Origin: an uncultured Ruminococcus sp. | GTDB lineage: Bacteria > Bacillota > Clostridia > Oscillospirales > Ruminococcaceae | Direction: 5' to 3' | Assembly (NCBI GenBank): GCA_946404705.1 | Contig: CAMJES010000039.1 | Span: forward strand, 1 to 11,598 | Length of the DNA stretch: 11,598 bases | Part shown: positions 7,149 through 11,598 of the stretch, piece by piece | Layout of the letters: every line of letters starts with the position of its first letter | Numbering within the stretch: position 1 is the first letter of the stretch | Made by a program: the position numbers and the translations under genes | Notes under the pieces: generated by a model | What the model saw: only the letters and a program-made list of their open reading frames with translations | Databases searched by the model: none | What the model was told of the DNA's origin: nothing

Positions 7149-7170
7149 GGGGAAAAGCAATCGTTTAACT

Positions 7171-7929
7171 TTAACCGAAACGTCCCCCGATATAGTTCGC
7201 TGTACGCTCGTCATGCGGAGCTTCAAATATAGTTTTTGTATCGTCAAACTCGACCACCTCTCCGAGCAGGAAGAACGCGGTTTTATCTGCGATTCGGGCA
7301 GCCTGCTGCATATTGTGCGTTACCGTTACGATAGTGTATTTTTCACGCAGCTCCATTGCAAGCTCCTCAATTTTTAGCGTTGAGATAGGGTCAAGCGCTG
7401 AGGTCGGCTCGTCCATCAGCAGCACCTCGGGTTCAACTGCTATCGCCCTTGCGATGCAAAGCCTTTGCTGCTGTCCGCCGCTCATTCCGAGTGCGGATTT
7501 TTTCAGCCTGTCCTTTGTTTCATCCCATATTGCAGCGCCGCGAAGCGACTTTTCAACTATCTCGTCAAGCTTGGCTTTTGACCTTATACCGTGTATCCTC
7601 GGGCCGTATGCAATGTTGTCATAAATGCTCATCGGGAACGGATTGGGCTTCTGAAACACCATTCCAACGCGCCTGCGAAGTCCTGTTACGTCAATATTTC
7701 CGTATATGTCTTCATCGTCAAGCGATATCTTTCCCTCGATGCGGCAACCGTCGACAAGGTCGTTCATACGGTTCAGGCACTTTAAAAAAGTTGATTTTCC
7801 GCATCCGGAAGGGCCTATCAGCGCGGTAATTTTATTCCGAGGAAGCTTTAAATTGATATCCTTGAGCGCATGATTCTCGCCGTACCACAGATTTAAGCTT
7901 TCGGCTGTTATAATTGATTCGTTTACCAT
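7171..7929 (-). CDS. pstB: Phosphate ABC transporter ATPase PstB
   Basis: This is the 252-residue nucleotide-binding subunit that powers high-affinity phosphate import through the PstC-PstA channel. It has Walker A GPSGCGKST (39-47), Q-loop Q93 in VFQKPNPFPMSIYDN (a PstB-typical stretch), ABC signature MSGGQQQR (149-156), Walker B LLMDEP with D173 and E174, the D-loop SALD, and switch H205 in VTHNMQQA. The closing TANYIGGRFG matches the PstB C terminus (usual length about 250). The ATG at 7927-7929 has GAGG about six bases upstream. It follows pstA by 14 bases. In many genomes phoU comes next; here phoB follows instead. Confidence 0.97.
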   Translation of the reverse strand: MVNESIITAESLNLWYGENHALKDINLKLPRNKITALIGPSGCGKSTFLKCLNRMNDLVDGCRIEGKISLDDEDIYGNIDVTGLRRRVGMVFQKPNPFPMSIYDNIAYGPRIHGIRSKAKLDEIVEKSLRGAAIWDETKDRLKKSALGMSGGQQQRLCIARAIAVEPEVLLMDEPTSALDPISTLKIEELAMELREKYTIVTVTHNMQQAARIADKTAFFLLGEVVEFDDTKTIFEAPHDERTANYIGGRFG

Positions 7930-7943
7930 AGTTTACCTCAATA

Positions 7944-8804
7944 TCAAGTGCGGTTTGAAAAATGCTTCTGAACATATTTCGCGCCGAAATTAAGCAGCAC
8001 CGTAAGCAGGAGAAGTATCGCCGCAATAGCGAACGCTGTATCGAATTCGCCGCGCTCCTTTGCATACATATAAAGCGAAACGGTAAGCGTTGAGCCTGCG
8101 TTTCCACTTGAAGCCGCCTGCGCAAGTCCGTATATCTCGTTAGCCATTCCTGCGGTGAAAAACAGCGCTGCGGATTCGCCTGTGATACGTCCGACAGAAA
8201 GAATAACACCTGTTATGATACCGTCAACTGCGCTCGGAAGAACTACGGTGCGAAGCATTCTCCACTTTCCCGAACCGAGTGCAAGCGCGCCCTCGCGGTA
8301 GCTTTGCGGAACGGCTTTAAGACTCTCCTCGGCGGTACGCATTATTGTCGGGAGCGTCATTATAACAAGCGTGAGCGAACCTGCAACAAGGCTTGTTCCG
8401 AAGCCGCAGAACTGAACGAAGATAAGCATTCCGACAAGTCCGTAAATAATTGACGGGATACCCGAGAGAGTTTCTGCCGCAAGTCCGATAAGGTTCGTGA
8501 GCTTCTTGTTTTTTGCATACTCGTTAAGATAGATAGCTGCACCTATGCCAAGCGGAATTACAATTATCATTGTAAAGAAAATGATGTAAAGCGTGTTGAG
8601 GATATTCGGCAGGATTCCTGTCGTTCCTTTTAAAAGGCTCGGCTTTTCAGTAAGGAAGCTAATGCTTATATGCGGCAGTCCCTTTATCAGAACGACAGCT
8701 GCGACCGTTACCGCAAGAATACATACGACCGCTGCCGAAAAATATATCGCTGCTTTCAATGCGCCGCTTTTTGTGCGGCGGAAAGCTGTATTATTACCAT
8801 TCAT
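7944..8804 (-). CDS. pstA: Phosphate ABC transporter permease PstA
   Basis: This 286-residue inner-membrane permease pairs with PstC to form the phosphate channel. It has about six hydrophobic helices, starting near residues 18-42 and ending near 258-276. The ABC-permease EAA loop runs from YREGALALG (169-177) to the PstA-typical SVGRITGESAALFFTAG (203-219), which contacts PstB. The ATG at 8802-8804 lies one base after the pstC stop codon, with AAGGA inside the pstC end, so translation is coupled. The short hydrophilic N terminus fits the family. Confidence 0.96.
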   Translation of the reverse strand: MNGNNTAFRRTKSGALKAAIYFSAAVVCILAVTVAAVVLIKGLPHISISFLTEKPSLLKGTTGILPNILNTLYIIFFTMIIVIPLGIGAAIYLNEYAKNKKLTNLIGLAAETLSGIPSIIYGLVGMLIFVQFCGFGTSLVAGSLTLVIMTLPTIMRTAEESLKAVPQSYREGALALGSGKWRMLRTVVLPSAVDGIITGVILSVGRITGESAALFFTAGMANEIYGLAQAASSGNAGSTLTVSLYMYAKERGEFDTAFAIAAILLLLTVLLNFGAKYVQKHFSNRT

Positions 8805-8805
8805 T

Positions 8806-9741
8806 TCAGTTTTTTCCTTTTCGGGTCAAGAAATTAAGCAGCATATTTATTCCGAGAATAAAGACGAACAGCACAAGTGCGACCGAGAACAGCGCTTCTC
8901 TGTGAAGCCCCGATGAATAGGACATTTCGCTTGCGACCGCAGTCGTAAGGAAACGAACGCTTCCGAAAAGCTTAGGCATATTCGGAACATTTCCCGAAAC
9001 CATCATTACTGCCATTGCTTCGCCGACCGCACGGCCGATACCGAGAACGACCGCTGCGGAAATTCCGCTCTTTGCAGCAGGAAGTGTTACCTTGAAAATT
9101 GTTTCCGTGTCGTTTGCGCCGAGTGCGAGAGAGCCTTCCTCATACTCACGGGGAACGGTGCGTATCGCACTTGCGGAAACGGAGATAACAGACGGAAGAA
9201 GCATTACCGCAAGGACAATGACCGCCGAAAAAAGGCAGGCACCGTCCGGCAGCTCAAAAACGTTTCTGACCGTCGGAACAACATAAATCATTCCGAGAAG
9301 TCCGTATACGACCGAAGGAATGCCGGCAAGCATCTCAACAGCGGAGGAAAGCAGCGAAGCAAGTTTTTCACCTGCAAATTTGGTGATAAACACAGCTGTA
9401 AGTATGCCGAGCGGAACGCTCAGAACAACCGCTGCAATCGTTGCGTAAAACGACGAGAGTATAAACGGCAGAATTCCGAATTGAGCATTTTCTGAGGTAG
9501 GTGTCCATACCTTTCCGAACATGAAATCTTTAAATCCCACTTCATGTATCGCAGGAACGCCCGAACTTACAAGAAATGCGGTTATAATTACAACAAGCGC
9601 AATTGACGCGAATCCGCAAATCACAAAGAATGTTGCCATTACTCTGTCGGACGCTTTTGCAAGCGTCCGAAGAACATTATCCCTCTTTCGGACGGCAGAA
9701 CTTTCTCCTCGCAGAGATTCTGCATAAACCGATCTTTCCAT
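8806..9741 (-). CDS. pstC: Phosphate ABC transporter permease PstC
   Basis: This is a 311-residue permease, partner of PstA, with about six transmembrane helices. A hydrophilic N terminus (about 30 residues) precedes the first helix near 35-58. The EAA loop is EYEEGSLALGANDTE (199-213), and the PstC-typical GIGRAVGEAMAVMMVSGN follows (234-251). I start at ATG 9739-9741 because GAGG lies six bases upstream, the same arrangement as before pstB. An upstream in-frame GTG (9751-9753) would place the ribosome site inside the gene and has none of its own. The Shine-Dalgarno overlaps the pstS stop codon (TGAGG), giving coupling to pstS. Confidence 0.95.
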   Translation of the reverse strand: MERSVYAESLRGESSAVRKRDNVLRTLAKASDRVMATFFVICGFASIALVVIITAFLVSSGVPAIHEVGFKDFMFGKVWTPTSENAQFGILPFILSSFYATIAAVVLSVPLGILTAVFITKFAGEKLASLLSSAVEMLAGIPSVVYGLLGMIYVVPTVRNVFELPDGACLFSAVIVLAVMLLPSVISVSASAIRTVPREYEEGSLALGANDTETIFKVTLPAAKSGISAAVVLGIGRAVGEAMAVMMVSGNVPNMPKLFGSVRFLTTAVASEMSYSSGLHREALFSVALVLFVFILGINMLLNFLTRKGKN

Positions 9742-9749
9742 AGTTAACC

Positions 9750-10553
9750 TCACTTTGCGGTAGGAACTCCTCCGGCTGACTCGATGAATTCATCTGCTTC
9801 CTTGCTCATGCAGAAATCAAAGAATTTCTGTGCGTCACCCGAAAGCTTCTTGTCCTTGGCTGTTACAAAATAGAATGCTCTGCTGATCTTGTAGCTTCCG
9901 TCAAGAATAGTATCGTTAGTCGGCATAACACCCTCTACGGATACTGTCTTAACTGTGTCCTTTACAGAAGCTGTGGAAGCATATCCGATCGCATTGGGGT
10001 TAGTGGAAACGGTCTGGATAACGTCACCCGTTGAAGTAAGTTCCTGTGCGTAAACGCAGGAATCCTTTGTGCCTGTTACCGATTCAAAGCCGTCACGAGT
10101 ACCCGAAGCAGCCTCTCTGCCGATGCAAACGATAGGAAGGTCATCGCCGCCGATTTCCGACCAGTTTGTGATCTTGCCCGTGTAAATATCGGCAATGTTC
10201 TCTACTGTAAGATTATCGATTTTGTTTTCGGTGTTTACAATTATCGAGATACCGTCATAACAAAGAACAGCGGCATCAAGGGTCTGTGCTTCTTCGTCTT
10301 TGAGCGCACGGCTGGAAAGTCCGATATCGCATCTTCCCTCGCTTACTGCGGAAATACCTGCCGAAGAACCGGTCGGGTTGTAGGTTATTTTTACATTTTC
10401 GTGCTTAGCCGAATAGCTTTCGCTCAAAACTCCTATAACCTTTTCCATTGAGGTCGAGCCGTCTGTCGAAACTGTGTGTGAAGTTTCTGTGCTGCCGCAT
10501 CCGACAAGAAGAACAGCAGATAGAATTGCTCCGATAATAGCTGATTTTTTCAT
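9750..10553 (-). CDS. pstS: Phosphate-binding lipoprotein PstS
   Basis: This 267-residue phosphate-binding lipoprotein captures phosphate outside the membrane for PstCAB. The N-terminal signal ends in a lipobox LVGC with C19 as the lipidation site. Phosphate-contacting motifs are visible: DGSTSM (31-36), TGSSAGIS (61-68), S80/S81 in the GLSSR stretch, and GREAASGTRDGFE (145-157) including R146, S150, G151 and T152. The chain ends GGVPTAK. The length is typical for Gram-positive PstS. The ATG at 10551-10553 has AAAGGA about 12 bases upstream. It is first in the operon and directly follows the Pho-box promoter, as expected for the most abundant subunit. Confidence 0.97.
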   Translation of the reverse strand: MKKSAIIGAILSAVLLVGCGSTETSHTVSTDGSTSMEKVIGVLSESYSAKHENVKITYNPTGSSAGISAVSEGRCDIGLSSRALKDEEAQTLDAAVLCYDGISIIVNTENKIDNLTVENIADIYTGKITNWSEIGGDDLPIVCIGREAASGTRDGFESVTGTKDSCVYAQELTSTGDVIQTVSTNPNAIGYASTASVKDTVKTVSVEGVMPTNDTILDGSYKISRAFYFVTAKDKKLSGDAQKFFDFCMSKEADEFIESAGGVPTAK

Positions 10554-10595
10554 AATAAAAACATCCTTTCAATATTTCCTTTATGTCACAATGCT

Positions 10596-10651
10596 ATTGT
10601 AACGCTTTCAATGTTAATTCCGAAAGCCAATCTGTGTTAAGCCTGTGTAAA
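10596..10651 (-). promoter_or_regulatory. pstS promoter with tandem Pho boxes
   Basis: On the minus strand TTTACA (10646-10651) and TTAACA (10635-10640) are spaced 11 bases apart, matching the TT(A/T/C)ACA repeats bound by PhoP in Bacillus. A third TTAACA lies 23 bases further on (10612-10617), about two helical turns. The -10 is probably TACAAT (10596-10601); the matching -35 position (TTCGGA) is poor, which fits an activator-dependent promoter. The regulator would be the PhoB encoded downstream. Confidence 0.7.
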
Positions 10652-10661
10652 GCGTTAATTC

Positions 10662-10687
10662 AATGCGGAATTCGGAATGCGGAATGC
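10662..10687. repeat. Left terminal inverted repeat plus 7-bp tandem repeats
   Basis: AATGCGGAATTC (10662-10673) is the exact reverse complement of 11382-11393. It runs into three 7-base tandem units GGAATTC, GGAATGC, GGAATGC (10667-10687). The flanking tetramer ATTC (10658-10661) recurs just outside the right copy (11394-11397), as a short target duplication might. It may be the left end of a small non-autonomous element. Confidence 0.5.
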
Positions 10688-10724
10688 GTAATTATTGCGG
10701 CAAATCCAACGTTTGTAGTTAAAA

Positions 10725-10812
10725 CCGCGAAGCGGAGCAGCTGGTCAAGCTGAGCCCAGCTTGCGAGGGGTCAAGGGGGCGAGAAGCCCCTTGTCGCGCT
10801 CCGCAGAGCGCG
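10725..10812. repeat. GC-rich cluster of four adjacent hairpins
   Basis: Four perfect inverted repeats follow each other in an otherwise AT-rich gap: CCGC/GCGG (10725-10735), CAAGCTG/CAGCTTG with a 4-base loop (10746-10763), CAAGGGG/CCCCTTG (10772-10793), and CGCGCTC/GAGCGCG with a 4-base loop (10795-10812). No reading frame is plausible. It resembles dispersed palindromic repeats found between genes in this bacterial group, but a structured RNA is not excluded. Confidence 0.55.
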
Positions 10813-10873
10813 AAACTCCTTAAACTATGGCATAAAGCACAGCGGCGATAGAACGAAAAACTATCAAATAAAA

Positions 10874-10953
10874 AAGCGCAATTCACATCAAAATGGTAAA
10901 ACGGAAATGAATATCATAAAACCGTTTAAACCATAAAAATGTGAATTGCGCTT
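10874..10953. repeat. Long 80-base interrupted hairpin
   Basis: The outer arms are a perfect 15-bp inverted repeat, AAGCGCAATTCACAT (10874-10888) and its complement (10939-10953). Inside are further pairs ATGGT/ACCAT and AAACGG/CCGTTT with small internal loops, giving 26 bp in all around a 17-base apical loop. On the minus strand the outer arm runs into TTTTTTATTTG, and on the plus strand into TTATTCTGTTTTTC, so it may act as a terminator for transcripts coming from the right. It could instead be a MITE-like palindrome. Confidence 0.55.
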
Positions 10954-10980
10954 ATTCTGTTTTTCTAAAGTAAACCTTCC

Positions 10981-11025
10981 TCTAAAGGCAAATGTACGAA
11001 CGAAGTGAGTATATTTGCCTTTAGA
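10981..11025. repeat. 17-bp hairpin just upstream of the toxin -10 element
   Basis: The arms 10981-10997 (TCTAAAGGCAAATGTAC) and 11009-11025 pair over 17 positions with a single G-U, around an 11-base loop. The right arm covers the region where the -35 of the toxin promoter would lie. It may be an operator, a terminator of upstream transcription, or part of the same cassette as the other palindromes. Confidence 0.6.
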
Positions 11026-11042
11026 CGCAGTATGAACAGCTA

Positions 11043-11051
11043 TGCTAAAAT
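11043..11051 (+). promoter_or_regulatory. Extended -10 promoter for the toxin mRNA
   Basis: TGCTAAAAT (11043-11051) is an extended -10 element (TGN-TAAAAT). No good -35 lies 16-18 bases upstream, which extended -10 promoters can tolerate. Transcription would begin near 11058, giving an mRNA of about 210 bases ending at the 11222-11271 terminator. Confidence 0.55.
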
Positions 11052-11067
11052 TCTAATATGCTGCTGA

Positions 11068-11093
11068 CTCCTATCCAACTAACCGGAAAGGAG
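11068..11093 (+). promoter_or_regulatory. Leader helix that sequesters the toxin ribosome site
   Basis: CTCCTATCC (11068-11076) pairs with GGAAAGGAG (11085-11093) at eight of nine positions (one A-A mismatch) around an 8-base loop. The right arm contains most of the very strong Shine-Dalgarno AAAGGAGGTGA. The helix should keep translation of the 33-codon ORF low, as the upstream helix does in fst mRNA of pAD1. Confidence 0.65.
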
Positions 11094-11121
11094 GTGAACT
11101 TCAGTGGATATTATCATTTCT
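11094..11121. repeat. Direct repeats, toxin-mRNA copy (DRa and DRb)
   Basis: GTGAACTTCAGTGGA (11094-11108) recurs at 11269-11283 with one mismatch (C for T at the eighth base). TCATTTCT (11114-11121) recurs exactly at 11291-11298. The first copy covers the end of the Shine-Dalgarno and the GTG start. Because the second copy is transcribed in antisense, the two RNAs would be complementary here, exactly as with the DRa and DRb repeats of the pAD1 par locus. Confidence 0.85.
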
Positions 11122-11205
11122 ATTCTTATTTCCGTTGGAGCAGGTGTTACCGCAAATTACATTTACGACATCATCTGCAGGGGGCCGAACGGTCGAAAGA
11201 AGTAA
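11104..11205 (+). CDS. 33-residue membrane peptide, predicted type I toxin
   Basis: A GTG-started ORF of 33 codons lies nine bases after a near-perfect Shine-Dalgarno (AAAGGAGGTGA, 11087-11097). The peptide begins MDIIISILISVGAGVTAN and continues with YIYDIICRGPNGRKK. It has one hydrophobic helix (about residues 2-25) and a basic C-terminal tail, the usual form of type I toxins. Fst of Enterococcus pAD1 is also 33 residues, but I see no clear sequence identity to it. It is the only convincing plus-strand gene in the window and lies inside a hairpin-rich, inverted-repeat-bounded gap. An antisense RNA gene faces it, sharing its terminator and two direct repeats. The predicted role is a membrane-damaging peptide kept off by that RNA. 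It could instead be a small non-toxic membrane peptide; no homology search was possible. Confidence 0.75.
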   Translation: MDIIISILISVGAGVTANYIYDIICRGPNGRKK

Positions 11206-11221
11206 AACAAGGCAGCAACAG

Positions 11222-11271
11222 CACAAAAAATACCCCCTCGGAGTGGCACCTCCGAGGGGGTATTTTTTGTG
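11222..11271. terminator. Shared bidirectional terminator of toxin mRNA and antisense RNA
   Basis: This is a perfect 22-bp inverted repeat (11222-11243 with 11250-11271) with a 6-base loop TGGCAC. The stem core ACCCCCTCGGAG is flanked by six A on the left and six T on the right, so a U tract follows the hairpin on either strand. It ends the toxin transcript and the opposing RNA, and gives them a complementary 3' domain. Confidence 0.93.
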
Positions 11272-11298
11272 AACTCCAGTGGAATTCATTTCATTTCT
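11225..11298 (-). ncRNA. Predicted antisense antitoxin RNA (RNA II-like)
   Basis: This is predicted from its promoter (11306-11334) and the shared terminator. The start should fall near 11298, giving an RNA of about 74 bases with no ORF. Its 5' half carries the complements of both direct repeats (11291-11298 and 11269-11283), so it can pair with the toxin mRNA over the ribosome site and start codon. Its 3' half is the complementary terminator hairpin. The size and arrangement match RNA II of the Enterococcus pAD1 par locus. Exact ends are inferred, not observed. Confidence 0.75.
11269..11298. repeat. Direct repeats, antisense-RNA copy (DRa and DRb)
   Basis: This is the second copy of both repeats: GTGAACTCCAGTGGA (11269-11283) and TCATTTCT (11291-11298). 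The gap between the repeats is seven bases here and five in the toxin copy. The predicted 5' end of the antisense RNA coincides with the outer edge of the second repeat. Confidence 0.85.
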
Positions 11299-11305
11299 TG
11301 TGATT

Positions 11306-11334
11306 ATTATATCACATATCAATATTATTGTCAA
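11306..11334 (-). promoter_or_regulatory. Consensus promoter of the antisense RNA
   Basis: On the minus strand TTGACA (11329-11334), exactly 17 bases, then TATAAT (11306-11311): a perfect sigma-A consensus. No ORF with a ribosome site follows; only about 30 bases separate the predicted start from the terminator. A strong promoter for a short RNA fits an unstable, constitutively made antitoxin. Confidence 0.9.
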
Positions 11335-11381
11335 GAATGAATAAAATATTCCTAAAATCAAGAAATAGAATTAGGATTCAA

Positions 11382-11393
11382 GAATTCCGCATT
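11382..11393. repeat. Right terminal inverted repeat
   Basis: GAATTCCGCATT is the exact reverse complement of 10662-10673. It lies against the stop codon of the neighbouring gene (11392-11394), so the cassette boundary coincides with that gene's end. Confidence 0.5.
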
Positions 11394-11536
11394 ATTCAAC
11401 GAGTTCCGGGTCAAAGCTTTCTTTCCACGGAAGTCCCCATTTATTGAGTTCCTCCATAAACGGATCGGGGTCAAATTCCTCAATATTATATACGCCCGGC
11501 TTCTGCCACTTGCCCGTCATTACCATCATTGCGCCG
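11392..11536 (-). CDS. Carboxynorspermidine synthase / saccharopine dehydrogenase-like, C-terminal fragment
   Basis: The last 47 residues and the TAA stop (11392-11394) are readable. They begin GAMMVMTGKWQKPGV and continue through YNIEEFDPDPFMEELNKWG to end LPWKESFDPELVE. The MTGKW..PGV(Y/W)N.E.FDPDPF..LN..GLPW pattern is the conserved C terminus of the carboxynorspermidine synthase/saccharopine dehydrogenase-like family, NADPH enzymes of polyamine (norspermidine or spermidine) synthesis. The catalytic and Rossmann parts are missing because the contig turns into adapter at 11537. Family assignment rests on the C-terminal motif only. It points toward the antitoxin cassette, whose palindromes may terminate it. 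Confidence 0.75.
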
Positions 11537-11598
11537 AGATCGGAAGAGCGTCGTGTAGACAAAGAGTGTAGATCTCGGTGGTCGCCGTATCATTAAAA
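11537..11598. other. Illumina adapter sequence (assembly artefact)
   Basis: From AGATCGGAAGAGC onward, 11537-11594 matches the reverse complement of the TruSeq universal adapter at 56 of 58 positions, the two differences being at 11559-11560. AAAA follows to the end. It is read-through adapter carried into the contig, not genomic DNA, and should be trimmed at about 11536. Confidence 0.96.

Noticed and set aside
7149..7185. TTAAAG/TTAAAC repeats upstream of the phoB promoter as a Pho box
   Set aside because: The spacing is six bases, not 11, neither unit matches TTNACA, and the stretch overlaps the pstB stop codon.
9742..9753. GTG start four codons upstream in pstC
   Set aside because: The GAGG that drives initiation is within those codons and is correctly spaced for the downstream ATG.
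10662..10953. CRISPR array or retron-type RNA
   Set aside because: The repeats are unlike each other and differently spaced, with no unique spacers, and there is no reverse transcriptase or cas gene in the window.
11058..11303. An 81-codon plus-strand ATG frame through the toxin locus
   Set aside because: It has no Shine-Dalgarno, begins at the predicted transcription start, runs through the terminator hairpin, and uses a different frame from the well-initiated GTG ORF.
11101..11361. An 86-codon minus-strand frame opposite the toxin
   Set aside because: It spans the antisense promoter, both terminator arms and the whole toxin ORF, so it is incompatible with the transcription signals; it is hydrophobic only as a shadow of the toxin.

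Overview
The window looks like a metagenome-assembled contig end from a low-GC Gram-positive gut bacterium, most likely a Ruminococcus-like member of the Oscillospiraceae. The reasons are strong AGGAGG-type ribosome sites, TTG and GTG starts, TTGACA-17-TATAAT promoters, a clostridial-type xylose isomerase, and a pst/phoBR layout with a Bacillus-style Pho box. The genus is inference. No rRNA, tRNA, transposase or CRISPR array is present. The last 62 bases are not biological: positions 11537-11594 match an Illumina TruSeq universal adapter.

Layout, left to right. All protein genes lie on the minus strand except one tiny plus-strand ORF. (1) 1-915: xylA, cut by the left edge, with its own promoter and a palindromic operator between the -35 and -10. 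(2) 964-2415: a YkuE-like metallophosphoesterase and a Nudix hydrolase with its own promoter. (3) 2498-4654: a self-contained three-gene transcription unit (promoter 4626-4654, terminator 2498-2527). It encodes a stand-alone CARF/TM1812-like protein, a signal-peptide plus single-anchor surface protein, and a YhfC-family intramembrane protease. (4) 4673-10651: the phosphate regulon block pstSCAB followed by phoB and phoR, with a Pho-box-like site before pstS. No phoU is present. (5) 10662-11393: a non-coding, hairpin-rich cassette bounded by 12-bp inverted repeats. It holds what looks like a complete type I toxin-antitoxin locus. (6) 11392-11536: the last 48 codons (47 residues plus stop) of a carboxynorspermidine synthase/saccharopine dehydrogenase-like gene, truncated by adapter.

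The most interesting element is region 5. A 33-codon membrane peptide on the plus strand (11104-11205) and a roughly 74-nt antisense RNA on the minus strand (promoter 11306-11334) converge on one 22-bp bidirectional terminator. They share two direct repeats, one of them over the peptide's Shine-Dalgarno and start codon. The Shine-Dalgarno is also locked in an upstream helix. This is the architecture of the Enterococcus plasmid pAD1 par (RNA I/fst - RNA II) addiction module, here with a peptide that does not obviously look like Fst. The second candidate system is region 3, where a cyclic-oligonucleotide-sensor fold is placed in an operon with an intramembrane protease and no CRISPR genes nearby.

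How the genes work together: PhoR/PhoB would sense phosphate limitation and activate pstS at the tandem 11-bp-spaced boxes. PstSCAB imports phosphate. xylA feeds xylose into the pentose phosphate pathway under a LacI-type or CcpA-type repressor. The roles of regions 3 and 5 are inferred from architecture only.
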